Shown: in pieces, positions 54,642 through 64,000 of the stretch
Position numbering within the stretch: position 1 is the stretch's first letter
Layout of the letters: each line of letters starts with the position of its first letter
NCBI RefSeq assembly: GCF_002162375.1
Contig: NZ_CP021425.1
Span: 5,382,501 to 5,446,500 of the forward strand
DNA: 64,000 nt
Reading direction: 5' to 3'
Source: Oleiphilus messinensis
GTDB lineage: Bacteria > Pseudomonadota > Gammaproteobacteria > Pseudomonadales > Oleiphilaceae
The notes under the pieces: generated by a model
What the model was told of the DNA's origin: nothing
Databases searched by the model: none
What the model saw: only the letters and a program-made list of their open reading frames with translations
Made by a program: the position numbers and the translations under genes

Positions 54642-54665
54642 GGAACAACCCGGGAACTGGCGATA

Positions 54666-55457
54666 TCAGGAACTAAAGCCCAGAATGGAGGGTCGAGTCA
54701 ACGCCAGTTCCGATTCGATTTCCTCCCAGAGCATTTGATACAGCTGGGTAATGTGGTGAGAGGGCGAGGTTTTCGGAAATGGCTCCAACGAAACGCCCAT
54801 TTTTTCCAGTTCACTGGAAATCGGAATCAGGGTGTGAAACGCAAAATCACTGTTTTTGAGAATAAATTTTTCGATAATTTCCTGATGCATTGCTCTGCGC
54901 TTTTCCACCTGACTGAAAAATATTCGGGTTTCCGGGCGCGTTTTCAGTGAGGTGTTCATAAATTTGAACAACTGCTCGACCGTTCGAAGTGAAAGAATTG
55001 TCGGAATAGCCGGTACCAGTAAAAAATCAGCACCACTGATAAGCCCAGCAACAGATTCACTTAGATTGGGTGGGCAATCCACCAAAATCACATCGTATTC
55101 ATCCTTCAGGGGTTTGAGTATATTTCGAACATCCCGGGCAGACTTACGACGTGCATTGCGAAGCTCCTGATCCATAAGGCGGTAGCTCTGATCTGCGGGT
55201 AAAATCTCCAAATTCCGATAATCCGTACCTTTAATGCGCTGGTACACTTCTTTTTTGGATTTTAACAATCCATTCAACCCACCCTTTACTTTATCTTTCA
55301 CCCGAAAATAAAACGATGCAGCCCCCTGAGGGTCCATATCCCAAATCAGGGTCTTGTAGCCGTAACTTGCTGCTAAATAGGCCAGGTTTACCGTGGTTGT
55401 CGTCTTGCCCACGCCACCTTTGATATTAAATACCGCAATCAGTTTGGCCAAAATCAT
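54666..55457 (-). CDS. Orphan ParA-family ATPase
   Basis: 263 aa. The deviant Walker A NIKGGVGKTTTTVNLA carries the signature lysine, and Walker B is VILVDCPPNLS. No parB or parS-like site is adjacent, so it is not the chromosome-partition ParA. A TTG at 55451 (start MAKLIAVFNIKGG) has a better-spaced GAGGAG than the ATG at 55457. The CHAD gene lies 118 bp upstream on the same strand. Confidence 0.88.
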   Translation of the reverse strand: MILAKLIAVFNIKGGVGKTTTTVNLAYLAASYGYKTLIWDMDPQGAASFYFRVKDKVKGGLNGLLKSKKEVYQRIKGTDYRNLEILPADQSYRLMDQELRNARRKSARDVRNILKPLKDEYDVILVDCPPNLSESVAGLISGADFLLVPAIPTILSLRTVEQLFKFMNTSLKTRPETRIFFSQVEKRRAMHQEIIEKFILKNSDFAFHTLIPISSELEKMGVSLEPFPKTSPSHHITQLYQMLWEEIESELALTRPSILGFSS

Positions 55458-55574
55458 CTCCTCACAACATCAAACGAGCAGACCGAGACCTATCGAGGTC
55501 GACCTGCCCAAGGGAACACTATCCAAAAACGCTCCAGCGCTTACACCATACTGAAATAATAAACTGACTGGGGA

Positions 55575-57173
55575 TCAGCGCGTCAATGCAGCCACAACAC
55601 GACGCGAAGCCTTACCATCAAACTCCTGAAACAACGTATAGAATGCGGCTTTGAGCTCATCATGTGAGCCGCACATATCCGCCTCGATTCGGTTCAGTAA
55701 ATCCAATGTGCCCTGGCCTGCCGTTTCGTCCAGCTCATCGCGCAAAAATGCTAATTTACCGGTTTGCACGGTAATATCCTGAAAATCCCCCAATACTGTT
55801 TGCAGGCGTTTTACATTTTTAACCAATCTCGTGTACCGACGGTCGGTAAACAACGGCGCAAAAAACTCAAGTAAATATCGCATACGCTTGAAGTCGAGCC
55901 GCAGCTCGTGGAATGCTTCATCAGGGGCATCAGCATCCAGTTTCCGGCCATCTGCGATCAGCGTTGTGTAACATTTCCGGATTTTCTTCTCGGCAAATTG
56001 TTGCAGCGTTGGATCGCCATCGCGGTTCACATGAGCCTGTAAAAATGCCATCCAGCCTGTCGCCCAATCCCGAAGCGCCTGAGATTTGAGAAATGCAAAC
56101 AGCTTCTTTTGGGCACCGATACGCTTCTCTGTCAGTTTTTCTGCCAAAGGTGTTAACAACGCCTCTTCCTCCGCGTATTGCTCACGCCAGCTGCGGATTT
56201 TCAATAGGAAAACATCGAGATCACGAACATCCGCGCTCAAGTCACCCAACTGTTTCAACACGGGCTTGAACTCCGCAACAGTTTGCCGATCATACAAGCT
56301 GGAGGCTTCTTTCAACAATGCGCGAGCCTTGCGCAGATTCACGCGATACTGATGCAAAAACTCGGTATCAATATCTTCAAGAACACCGTCATAATGCAAG
56401 ACCATACCGGCAAAGGCTTCGGCCAGCATCAACTTGATTCCCTGTGGAGCTGGCGTTTTTCCCTTCACACTAACGGAAGGGACTTTTTCCATTTCTTGTA
56501 ACGAACACAAGTGTTTCGAGATTTTTGCCGGGAAAGGGTTCGGTAATGCTACAGATTGATTCCACTTGCACAGCCCCTTTGCGGCTTTTTCTCGCCCTTT
56601 GATTGTTTGTATTCTAATCAGATTATAAGTTTCCAATTTGTCCGATAGCTGCTCAGTCTGCACCTGATCCAAATCGAGGAAGGCAAACACCTGATCCTGA
56701 TCGTCGAGCAATCGATATCGACGAGCGACGACCTGAAATTTTATGCGCTCCTGCAGAGCCCAGTAACCGCACTGCTTAGCGACCCCTGTGCTCAGTTCCC
56801 CCTCAGGAATATCCCAAGAGAACCGTGGCCAATGCACTTGTCGACGCTTTGGTACAGGATACCAGGGGACACATGCAATCTGATGAAACGCGTTCGCTTT
56901 CCCCCGCTCAACAACAAAAAGCGCTTGCTGACTTTTCTGCTGCTGAAGCCCCAGACAATACTGAGAACTGGAAAAAAATGGCAGCGCAAAACTGTCTAAA
57001 ACGGCTAGATCATAGCGACACACACCTTCTTCATCACACCTTACGGTATGCCCCAGGGCATTGCGTAACGTTTCAGTTAATGCTTCCGTGTTCTCAAGCC
57101 CGGAAGAGAGCTCATCTTTGGGCTCGATAATTCGGGCATCTCGGGAAAAGAGCGTTAATGAGGAAAAAGACAT
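55575..57173 (-). CDS. CHAD-domain protein
   Basis: 532 aa. The C-terminal half (about 255-530) is a CHAD domain: all-helical with many basic residues and conserved histidines (EFLHQYRVNLRKARALLKE and EAFHELRLDFKRMRYLLEFF). CHAD domains bind polyphosphate in several bacteria. The N-terminal half (about 1-240) looks like a degenerate adenylate-cyclase/CYTH-type barrel without the ExExK motif. Its place near the pst/phoU genes fits a phosphate-linked role (inference). Confidence 0.8.
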   Translation of the reverse strand: MSFSSLTLFSRDARIIEPKDELSSGLENTEALTETLRNALGHTVRCDEEGVCRYDLAVLDSFALPFFSSSQYCLGLQQQKSQQALFVVERGKANAFHQIACVPWYPVPKRRQVHWPRFSWDIPEGELSTGVAKQCGYWALQERIKFQVVARRYRLLDDQDQVFAFLDLDQVQTEQLSDKLETYNLIRIQTIKGREKAAKGLCKWNQSVALPNPFPAKISKHLCSLQEMEKVPSVSVKGKTPAPQGIKLMLAEAFAGMVLHYDGVLEDIDTEFLHQYRVNLRKARALLKEASSLYDRQTVAEFKPVLKQLGDLSADVRDLDVFLLKIRSWREQYAEEEALLTPLAEKLTEKRIGAQKKLFAFLKSQALRDWATGWMAFLQAHVNRDGDPTLQQFAEKKIRKCYTTLIADGRKLDADAPDEAFHELRLDFKRMRYLLEFFAPLFTDRRYTRLVKNVKRLQTVLGDFQDITVQTGKLAFLRDELDETAGQGTLDLLNRIEADMCGSHDELKAAFYTLFQEFDGKASRRVVAALTR

Positions 57174-57279
57174 AAGGTATGTGTAACTCCTAAAACTATG
57201 ACGGTTCCAATTTCGTGAACAATTTCAGTGCGTGAAACGAGCCTGATGAAAGCAAGAATCGTGAGTCGCAGTGAAAACC

Positions 57280-58173
57280 TCACTCAGCCGGCGGAACACT
57301 GATATCGCCCAGGGCTTCCTGCAGAATACTTCGGCCAATTTCTTTCGAAGGCGCAATAAGCGCGCTACGCAACGCTTCATTCAGTGCAGAAAAGTAGCGT
57401 AATCCAGCGGGAGATTCAGCAAATCGTATATAGCGTTTCAATTCATCATCATTCAGTGTTCTGTAAGTATAAAGGTAATTGGTAAACACTTGCTGACCGA
57501 TTAACCCCCGTGTCATGAACCGGTTCGCTTCGACCATTTCAGTCAACATCGCGTAGTCGGGCATTCCCGCTCCCTGCCCGGCATCAGCAAAAGCCCCAAC
57601 CAAAGCCAATTGAACTGCCATGGCTGTTTCCAATGCGGCCTCGGTGGTACGGGTCGCCCGGTCGAAGTTTTCGAAGAGTTTCTCTCTGGGCGTGCCTTTG
57701 TATTGTTTCTGCAAGGTAACGGTTTGAGCGCTCATTTCTTCAAATCCCGCCATCGTCGCCGCAGTGGTTTCGAGTTTCACCACTTTTTGGCCCAAAGGTG
57801 ACATTAACCACGCCAATATCGAATCCACATGCTCACTACTGAGCTTGCTATTAAGGTGTTGCTTCACCTGACTGCCCAGATCATCGACATCAATAGTGCG
57901 CTCAATAATCTCCGTTACCTGCTGAGTATAACGGGTGCTGTGTTCACTCTCCGCTGCACTGCTTGCTACGCCCTCCTTTAGAATGCTTGGAAACTGTGCA
58001 ATGGCATCTTGAATCCCTGATTGTAGATACAATTGCTCAATTTGCGCAGCTCGATCAATATTTGCGGCATATACTGCAAGGGGTGCATTAAGTAGTAATA
58101 ATAAAAATGCCAGCCAGCTAGCTGTGCCTTTTATCGGTAACGCCAATACCTGGTTCCTCAGTGTGTTCACCAT
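57280..58173 (-). CDS. DUF2059 exported protein
   Basis: 297 aa from the ATG at 58173 (GGAG 7 nt upstream), with a signal peptide (LAFLLLLLNAPLAVYA). The mature part is helical with the DUF2059 core: EHVDSILAWLMSPLGQKVVKLE, and a second similar segment near the C-terminus (DDELKRYIRFAESPAGLRYF), suggesting two related halves. Function unknown. A start at 58185 is also in frame. Confidence 0.75.
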   Translation of the reverse strand: MVNTLRNQVLALPIKGTASWLAFLLLLLNAPLAVYAANIDRAAQIEQLYLQSGIQDAIAQFPSILKEGVASSAAESEHSTRYTQQVTEIIERTIDVDDLGSQVKQHLNSKLSSEHVDSILAWLMSPLGQKVVKLETTAATMAGFEEMSAQTVTLQKQYKGTPREKLFENFDRATRTTEAALETAMAVQLALVGAFADAGQGAGMPDYAMLTEMVEANRFMTRGLIGQQVFTNYLYTYRTLNDDELKRYIRFAESPAGLRYFSALNEALRSALIAPSKEIGRSILQEALGDISVPPAE

Positions 58174-58237
58174 CAGTATCTCCATCCGTCTTTATTCATC
58201 ATCGGAGCACCTTCATCTATCATCTGTCGCCAGATAA

Positions 58238-58295
58238 AGCGCACAACGATAACCAAATATAGCGCACAACGATAACCAAATATAGCGCACAACGA
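58238..58295. repeat. 23-bp tandem repeat, 2.5 copies
   Basis: AGCGCACAACGATAACCAAATAT recurs exactly at 58238-58260 and 58261-58283, then a 12-bp third copy begins (58284-58295). It lies 65 bp upstream of the DUF2059 start. No spacers separate the copies, so it is not CRISPR. The rest of 58296-58715 holds nothing I can name. Confidence 0.9.
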
Positions 58296-58715
58296 CAGTA
58301 CTTAGTGTTAATCAGCAAAGCGCTTAATTCAAGCTCTCCGGCAACAAGACCTGTTTCCGGATTATGCAGACGATATGCCGAGTAGATCGAATTTTGCCTA
58401 ATTGCAAGTTTCGCCGCATTGATTTTAAATTTTTTTTCATTTAATCTCTGTCTTGGCGATGGCTACGACGGGTCAATACCCACCCTAAGTATCAGCAGGC
58501 GCTTCCAGTAACCGATCTAATCGCCTCAAAGCGAGCAGCACAGGTTACTCCGAAGTTTGGCAGTTCCCGCTATGTCCTTCCTTAGAGATCTCTGACTCGC
58601 GCCTATAGCCCATCGCACGTGACCTGTAATGCCGAGAAACCACTACTCAAGCTTTTGTCTGCAAGAGCATAAATCCACAAAATAATCTAACAATCAAAAA
58701 ATATAGGTAAATGGA

Positions 58716-58976
58716 ATGGAAGAGTTTGATTTCAGTGCCTGGAAAGTCAATCTTCAGGCCTCCACCGTTACCCATGAATCTGGCTTTTCAATTCAGTTCG
58801 AAGGCAAGCCAGGTCGCAATTTCAATGGTTCCCCCAGAAATTGGCCGGAAGGACTTGGCGCACTGGAAAAAGCTCGTCTACTACGATTCGGTTACGAAGC
58901 GTTCAGGCAAGCCGTACAATCCCTTGACGAGAAGCGCGCTAAACGCGCAAAGAGCATGGCTTTACAACGGGACTAG
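58716..58976 (+). CDS. Small hypothetical protein
   Basis: 86 aa, no family recognised. The first half looks like a beta-strand region (FDFSAWKVNLQASTVTHESG), the second is helical (EKARLLRFGYEAFRQAVQSL). An overlapping frame starting at 58711 gives a less plausible product. It ends just before a bidirectional terminator shared with phoU. Confidence 0.6.
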   Translation: MEEFDFSAWKVNLQASTVTHESGFSIQFEGKPGRNFNGSPRNWPEGLGALEKARLLRFGYEAFRQAVQSLDEKRAKRAKSMALQRD

Positions 58977-59005
58977 TGCGGTCAAAAAGCCGTTCTTCCT
59001 GTCAT

Positions 59006-59034
59006 AAAAAAACCCTGACAAACAGGGTTTTTTT
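59006..59034. terminator. Bidirectional terminator between the small gene and phoU
   Basis: AAAAACCCTG (59008-59017) pairs exactly with CAGGGTTTTT (59023-59032) around ACAAA, with a T-run on the plus strand and, because of the leading As, on the minus strand too. It ends both the 86-aa gene and the pst-phoU transcript. Confidence 0.9.
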
Positions 59035-59075
59035 ATTATTCAGCGCGTAAACTTGCAGTAGAATGTTGTTGCAGA

Positions 59076-59804
59076 TTAATCACCCGCAACAGTTGCTTCC
59101 ACTTTCTCCATGGGCGTATGACGCACGTCTTTACCTTTAACCATGTAAATAACGTGTTCGGCCAGATTACGAGCATGGTCCCCAATTCGCTCAAGCGCAC
59201 GCAATACCCACATGACACTCAGAATTCGGGAGATACTGCGCGGATCTTCCATCATAAATGTAACCAGTGAACGCATTGCGGATTTATATTCGCTGTCCAC
59301 GGAATAGTCTTCACGCATAATTTCGACTGCCATTTCTGCATCCAGACGGGCAAAACAGTTGAGAGCCTGATGCACCATCTGAGCGACATGATTGGCAATA
59401 TGACGCACTTCAACGTAACCACGGGGTGGTTGGCCTTCCTCAGCGAGGTTGATGGCGATTTTCGCAATCTTTTTCGCTTCATCGCCAATACGCTCAAGGT
59501 CATTTACCATTTTCGCAACAGAAACGACCAGACGCAGGTCTCGCGCCGCCGGTTGACGTCGAGCAATAACCTGAACGCACTCCTCATCGATGGTCATTTC
59601 AAGCTTGTCAACTTCACGATCACGGAGGCGTACTTCTTCTGCCACACCACTGTCACCGTTCATTAACGCACGAACAGCATCACTAACCTGCTGCTCGACC
59701 AGGCCACCCATTACCAAAAAGTGATTTTTCAACTCCAGCAATTCGGTATTGAATTGCTGGGATATATGCTTATGCTGTGTGAAATCCTCGTTTTTCAAAT
59801 CCAT
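59076..59804 (-). CDS. phoU: Phosphate signalling protein PhoU
   Basis: 242 aa, two PhoU three-helix domains with the metal-binding E/DxxxD repeats (LERIGDEAKKIAKI and LERIGDHARNLAEHV). It links the Pst transporter to PhoR and represses the regulon when phosphate is plentiful. ATG 59804 has GGAG 7 nt upstream; an in-frame start at 59825 is less likely. Last gene of pstC-pstA-pstB-phoU. Confidence 0.95.
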   Translation of the reverse strand: MDLKNEDFTQHKHISQQFNTELLELKNHFLVMGGLVEQQVSDAVRALMNGDSGVAEEVRLRDREVDKLEMTIDEECVQVIARRQPAARDLRLVVSVAKMVNDLERIGDEAKKIAKIAINLAEEGQPPRGYVEVRHIANHVAQMVHQALNCFARLDAEMAVEIMREDYSVDSEYKSAMRSLVTFMMEDPRSISRILSVMWVLRALERIGDHARNLAEHVIYMVKGKDVRHTPMEKVEATVAGD

Positions 59805-59863
59805 ATCACGCTCCGAAAAGGACAATATTTTTTATTAAATGTACATTCCAACTCGGAAAATCC

Positions 59864-60793
59864 CTAGCCGTATCGACCGGTGATGTAGTCTTCAGTCTGC
59901 TTTTTACCAGGATTGGTGAACAACTCATTTGTAGAGCCGAACTCCACCAGATCCCCCATATACATGAAAGCAGTATAGTCTGAAACACGAGCTGCCTGTT
60001 GCATGTTGTGAGTTACGATTACGATGGTGTAATCGTCTTTCAATTCATGAATCAGTTCTTCAACTTTCAACGTTGACAGTGGATCCAATGCAGATGCAGG
60101 TTCATCCAGCAGCAAGACTTCCGGCTTAACCGCAACCGTACGTGCGATAACCAGTCGCTGCTGCTGACCACCGGACAGCCCCAGTGCACTATCATCCAGA
60201 CGATCTTTTACTTCATCCCACAAGGCTGCAGACTTCAATGCCCATTCAACAGTTTCATCAATGAGACGCTTTTTATTGATGCCCTGAATACGCAGGCCAT
60301 AGGCTACGTTTTCATAGATACTTTTCGGGAACGGGTTAGGCTTCTGGAATACCATGCCGACTCGACGACGAAGATCTGCAACATCGACAGAACGTTGATA
60401 GATATTGTTCTGACCGATAAGCACCTCGCCTTCGATGCGACAGCCGTCCACCAGATCATTCATGCGGTTGAAGCAGCGCAACAGGGTCGATTTACCACAA
60501 CCAGACGGCCCGATAAAGGCGGTAACGCGCTTTTCGGGGATCTGCATATTAATACCATGCAGTGCCCGCTTCTCCCCGTAGTACAACTCCAGGTTCTTCA
60601 CTTCCAGAGCAATCTTCTCGTTCTCGAGCTTCAACTGTTCAGTGGATGAGTTAATTGCACTAATATCGATGGCGTGAGTGCGGGTCGCCTGCTCTTCATT
60701 CTGAGCACTTGTAGGGGTATCAATCGCGTTTTCTGTCACGTTCGTTTCCTGCATGGTTTTAGTGCTGTCATTGGGTTTCAATATATTACTCAT
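59864..60793 (-). CDS. pstB: Phosphate ABC transporter ATP-binding protein
   Basis: 309 aa. Walker [12 protein letters not shown], signature LSGGQQQRL, Walker [13 protein letters not shown] and the H-loop VTHNMQQ are present. The first about 60 residues precede the normal PstB start and are polar and acidic; GGGAG sits at the right distance before this ATG, so the extension is probably translated. Confidence 0.95.
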   Translation of the reverse strand: MSNILKPNDSTKTMQETNVTENAIDTPTSAQNEEQATRTHAIDISAINSSTEQLKLENEKIALEVKNLELYYGEKRALHGINMQIPEKRVTAFIGPSGCGKSTLLRCFNRMNDLVDGCRIEGEVLIGQNNIYQRSVDVADLRRRVGMVFQKPNPFPKSIYENVAYGLRIQGINKKRLIDETVEWALKSAALWDEVKDRLDDSALGLSGGQQQRLVIARTVAVKPEVLLLDEPASALDPLSTLKVEELIHELKDDYTIVIVTHNMQQAARVSDYTAFMYMGDLVEFGSTNELFTNPGKKQTEDYITGRYG

Positions 60794-60840
60794 TATTGCT
60801 CTCCCGACTGCTCGGACACAGTGTTTAATTTTAATTCGGT

Positions 60841-62505
60841 TTACATTTCCAGCGCTTTATATTTTTCACGCAAATGGTTTCGTATTCCTACTGCACTTAA
60901 GTTCAACACTGCGATTACCAGCACCAACAGCAATGATGTGGCGTAGACCAATGGTCTTGCAGCTTCAACATTTGGACTTTGGAAACCAACATCATAGATA
61001 TGGAAACCAAGGTGCATAAATTTTTGATCCAGGTGGAGGTACGGATAGTTACCATCCAACGGCAGCGAAGGCGCTAACTTGACTACCCCAACCAGCATTA
61101 ACGGAGCAACTTCCCCCGCAGCCCGCGCTATCGCGAGAATCATTCCAGTCATCATTGCCGGACTTGCCATCGGCAAAACCACCCGCCACAGGGTTTCTGC
61201 TTTGGTTGCACCGAGTGCCAGACTGCCTTCCCGCATTGAACGGGGAATCCGTGACAGTCCTTCTTCCGTGGCAACAATAACCACAGGCAGTGTCAACAAT
61301 GCCAACGTAATAGACGCCCACATGAGTCCCGGCGTACCGAAAGTTGGTGAGGGTAACGCCTCAGGAAACATGGCCTGATCAATACCGGATCCCAAAAAGT
61401 AAATAAAGAAGCCCAGACCAAATACACCATAAACGATTGAAGGTACACCCGCCAGGTTATTTACGGCAATGCGGATAATCCGGGTGATCCCGCCCTGATG
61501 TGCATACTCGCGCAAATAGATCGCAGCGATAACCCCCATTGGTGTAACCATAATCGACATGATGATAACCATCAATACGGTACCGTAGATTGCAGGGAAA
61601 ATCCCACCCTCGGTATTGGCCTCACGTGGGTCGTCGGCCACGAACTCCCAGAGTTTGGAGCCGTAATGCGCCACTTTCTGCCCCAGTCCCATTGCATTAG
61701 GCTGGAAAACACGAACGATTTTCGCGAGATCAATCTCTACTTCATGGCCGTCAGCCGTGCGTGCGACAATACTGTCGCGATTGATCTGCTCATACAAATC
61801 AATCAGATTCGCTTGCAGCCCTTCATAACGGAGGTTCAATTCCGCCCGCTGGGCATCCAGGTCGGCAAGCCGTTCCGGTGTGTTCTTACCGTTCAGTTCC
61901 AAACTACGCTGTTTAAGACGTAAACGCTCCAGCTCGTAATTGATCGCGCCGATATCACCTTTTTCGATATCGTGAATATCAGCAAAGATTGTCAGTGCAC
62001 GCTCCAACCGGGTTTCCAGTTCCTCATGTGCAGAATCACCATTGGAAACAACCCGCCCGCTTTCTTTCACGCTGACCAGATAACCGTAAAAGTTACCCCA
62101 TTCACGACGCTCAATCGCAATCGCATCTTCTGGTTGATGAAGATCAACAAGTTGATCCCGTAAAACCCAGCGAAAATCAAAGCCGGAAACATCCCGGTTA
62201 CCAATTTTAAGCAGAACCCGCTCTTTAAATTCGACATCTTCCGGTATATCGAGTCCCGCCGTTCGAAGCTGGCTCGCGGAAACATCCTCGCGCTCCACCA
62301 ACTCACCCATAATCATGGCACGACTGCCATCTCTACCTACATATTCTGCCTCAAGAATATCGTGTGGCCAGAAATGAGCCAAACCTTTGCTGGCGATGAA
62401 CGCCAAGAGTCCAAACACCATCACCAGACTGATTGTTACGGCACCCGCATTCAACCAGACCCAGGGTTCACCTGACGATGTCCACTTTTTAAGGGGCATT
62501 CGCAT
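60841..62505 (-). CDS. pstA: Phosphate ABC transporter permease PstA, enlarged
   Basis: 554 aa against about 296 in E. coli. One transmembrane helix (about 20-42), then a large extracytoplasmic insertion (about 45-290) holding a coiled coil (about 150-245), then the usual permease core (about 305-545) with the EAA-type [21 protein letters not shown] loop. GAGG precedes the ATG. The Pseudomonas homologue is similarly long. Confidence 0.92.
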   Translation of the reverse strand: MRMPLKKWTSSGEPWVWLNAGAVTISLVMVFGLLAFIASKGLAHFWPHDILEAEYVGRDGSRAMIMGELVEREDVSASQLRTAGLDIPEDVEFKERVLLKIGNRDVSGFDFRWVLRDQLVDLHQPEDAIAIERREWGNFYGYLVSVKESGRVVSNGDSAHEELETRLERALTIFADIHDIEKGDIGAINYELERLRLKQRSLELNGKNTPERLADLDAQRAELNLRYEGLQANLIDLYEQINRDSIVARTADGHEVEIDLAKIVRVFQPNAMGLGQKVAHYGSKLWEFVADDPREANTEGGIFPAIYGTVLMVIIMSIMVTPMGVIAAIYLREYAHQGGITRIIRIAVNNLAGVPSIVYGVFGLGFFIYFLGSGIDQAMFPEALPSPTFGTPGLMWASITLALLTLPVVIVATEEGLSRIPRSMREGSLALGATKAETLWRVVLPMASPAMMTGMILAIARAAGEVAPLMLVGVVKLAPSLPLDGNYPYLHLDQKFMHLGFHIYDVGFQSPNVEAARPLVYATSLLLVLVIAVLNLSAVGIRNHLREKYKALEM

Positions 62506-62580
62506 AATCTGTTACCTCAAAACCATTTAAACGTTGTCTCATCAGGTGGCACCATTGCCACCTGTGCTTTGCAATGATCT

Positions 62581-64000
62581 TTAAATCACACTGTATTTGG
62601 AACGGAGCCGCTGTCTGACAAACTCAGCTGCGGTGTTCACAAAAAATGTGAAGATAAACAGCACGAATGCTGCCAGGAACAAGATTCTGAAATGAGAGCT
62701 CCCCACTTCAGATTCCGGCATTTCGACTGCGATATTTGCAGATAACGTCCGCATTCCCTCAAATATGTTGATATCCATTATCGGCGTGTTACCAGTCGCC
62801 ATTAATACGATCATCGTTTCACCAACTGCGCGGCCCATACCGATCATCAGGGCGGAAAATATTCCGGGGCTGGCGGTTGGTAGAATAACTCTGACCATGG
62901 TTTGCCACTGAGTAGCGCCTAAAGCGAGCGAACCATAGCTCAAATGTTTCGGCACACTGAAGATTGCATCTTCAGTGATCGAGAAAATGGTCGGGATAAC
63001 GGCAAAGCCCATTGCAGCGCCGACCACCAACGCATTACGCTGGTCAAAGTCAATTCCTACTTCATTGGTCAACCAGTTACGCATATCGCCGGCAAACAAC
63101 AATTGCTCAACAAATGGGCTAATTTCAAAGCTAAACCAGCCTATAAACAACACAAGCGGGATGAGCAATAACGGGTCCCAGCCTTCCGGTATCATGTGTC
63201 GAATTTTCTGTGGCAGATTGACCCAGACAAAGCCAAATATAAGGATCGCTATCGGCATCAACATAAGAACCACAAAAACACCGGGCAAATTCGACTCCAT
63301 GAATGGCGCAAAGAACAACCCGGCCAAAAAGCCCAAAATAACCGTAGGCAAAGCCTCCATCAGCTCGATTGCCGGTTTAACTTTACGACGGAGTGACGGT
63401 GCCATGAAGTAAGCGGTGTACAAGGCACCACAAATGGCGAGAGGTGTTGCAATCAACATGGCATAAAACGCCGCTTTCAACGTTCCAAATGCCAGAGGCG
63501 AGAGGCTGTATTTCGGTTCAAAATCATTGGTCGCAGCGGAAGATTGCCATACATAATCAGGCTCTTCGTAGCCTTCGTACCAAATTTCCTGCCACAATGC
63601 AGACCAGGAAATTTCCGGGTGCTCATTATCCACGTTCCAGAAACTGACCTTGCCATTCTCCATCTCGAACAGGATACGATTGGCTCTTGGGGCAATGGCC
63701 ATCATGCTCACCGGGGTCGATGCCATGGATTCGCTCAGCACCATACGATTGGCTGTGGAGTAGTAGATGGACAGTTTTCCGGCGGCATCAACAACCATAA
63801 AACCTTTGCGACGCTCTTCTGGTTCGATTACCAGGGTTGCCGCAGACACTGGCTGGAAATCACGTACTTTTTCAACCCGATATTTGTTTTCGTTGTCTCG
63901 CACCATAAACCACTGGCTGACCTGGCCCGCGGAATCACCCACCAGAAGGGAAGCCCCACCTAACAGGAACTGGATGTCAGTTACACTGTTTTTATCCGAG
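62581..64000 (-). CDS. pstC: Phosphate ABC transporter permease PstC, enlarged (5' end off the window)
   Basis: The reading frame stays open to the right edge, so this is the C-terminal 473 or so residues. The permease core (about the last 320) has the EAA-type GATQWQTMVRVILPTASPGIF loop. Before it lies an extracytoplasmic region with WD40-like strand units (GDSAGQVSQWF, GFMVVDAAGKLSIYY, RILFEMENGKVSFWNVD), consistent with the long PstC of Pseudomonas. Its start and Pho box are beyond the window. Confidence 0.9.
   Translation of the reverse strand, partial: SDKNSVTDIQFLLGGASLLVGDSAGQVSQWFMVRDNENKYRVEKVRDFQPVSAATLVIEPEERRKGFMVVDAAGKLSIYYSTANRMVLSESMASTPVSMMAIAPRANRILFEMENGKVSFWNVDNEHPEISWSALWQEIWYEGYEEPDYVWQSSAATNDFEPKYSLSPLAFGTLKAAFYAMLIATPLAICGALYTAYFMAPSLRRKVKPAIELMEALPTVILGFLAGLFFAPFMESNLPGVFVVLMLMPIAILIFGFVWVNLPQKIRHMIPEGWDPLLLIPLVLFIGWFSFEISPFVEQLLFAGDMRNWLTNEVGIDFDQRNALVVGAAMGFAVIPTIFSITEDAIFSVPKHLSYGSLALGATQWQTMVRVILPTASPGIFSALMIGMGRAVGETMIVLMATGNTPIMDINIFEGMRTLSANIAVEMPESEVGSSHFRILFLAAFVLFIFTFFVNTAAEFVRQRLRSKYSVI

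Noticed and set aside
58238-58295. Possible CRISPR repeat
   Set aside because: The 23-bp copies abut with no spacers and there are only 2.5; no cas genes are present.
58711-59007. 98-codon frame overlapping the small gene at 58716
   Set aside because: The product lacks a regular pattern and runs into the terminator; the 58716 frame has a more protein-like composition.

Overview
The window reads as one contiguous stretch of a gammaproteobacterial chromosome (roughly half G+C) related to Pseudomonas and its marine relatives. Gene order supports this. A TyrZ-type tyrosyl-tRNA synthetase lies beside an rRNA operon and is followed by an M23 peptidase, anmK, erpA, a bactofilin, a DUF6776 protein and argC. 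A second block holds rubredoxin reductase, rubredoxin, ubiC, ubiA, phoB and phoR, and the window ends in phoU-pstB-pstA-pstC with the long Pseudomonas-style permeases. I saw no insertion sequence, prophage, CRISPR array or tRNA gene. The genus cannot be named from sequence reading alone.

Layout. 1-8 kb: the promoter, leader and extreme 5' end of a 16S rRNA gene leaving the left edge (minus strand), tyrS, peptidoglycan hydrolysis and recycling (M23 peptidase, AnmK), Fe-S delivery (ErpA), bactofilin and arginine synthesis. 8-15 kb: a ClC-family channel, haem and thiamine genes (hemJ-thiD-thiE-hemL) and an atypical secreted lipase. 15-25.6 kb: a TPR lipoprotein, PBP1b, an APH-like/P-loop kinase fusion, a receiver protein, pentapeptide, cyclic-nucleotide and DsbA-like proteins, a PanP-type decarboxylase and a class V aminotransferase. 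25.6-37.7 kb: a cyclic-di-GMP district with four GGDEF/EAL proteins, interrupted by a metallo-hydrolase, TesB, a crotonase and a DksA-like protein. 37.7-47.4 kb: rubredoxin electron transfer, purine salvage, ubiquinone synthesis, PhoB/PhoR behind a clear Pho box, CysZ and a pseudouridine synthase. 49-58 kb: MscS, YbaK, HtrA, UbiH, HIT, ParA, CHAD and DUF2059 proteins. 58.7-64 kb: phosphate uptake genes.

The most striking element is non-coding. Between the pseudouridine synthase and a methyltransferase gene lies a roughly 620-nt stretch (about 47640-48259) carrying close to 38 GGA triplets on the plus strand and only a handful on the minus strand. It has short hairpins presenting GGA in their loops, a Rho-independent terminator, and two upstream palindromes matching the GacA/UvrY binding pattern. 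I read it as an unusually long CsrB/RsmZ-type RNA that sequesters CsrA/RsmA.

Connections. PhoB/PhoR would control the pst genes at the right edge, and a CHAD protein (a family linked to polyphosphate) lies just beyond phoU. The cyclic-di-GMP enzymes, the receiver protein next to phoR and the CsrB-like RNA together suggest dense control of the switch between surface-attached and free-living growth.
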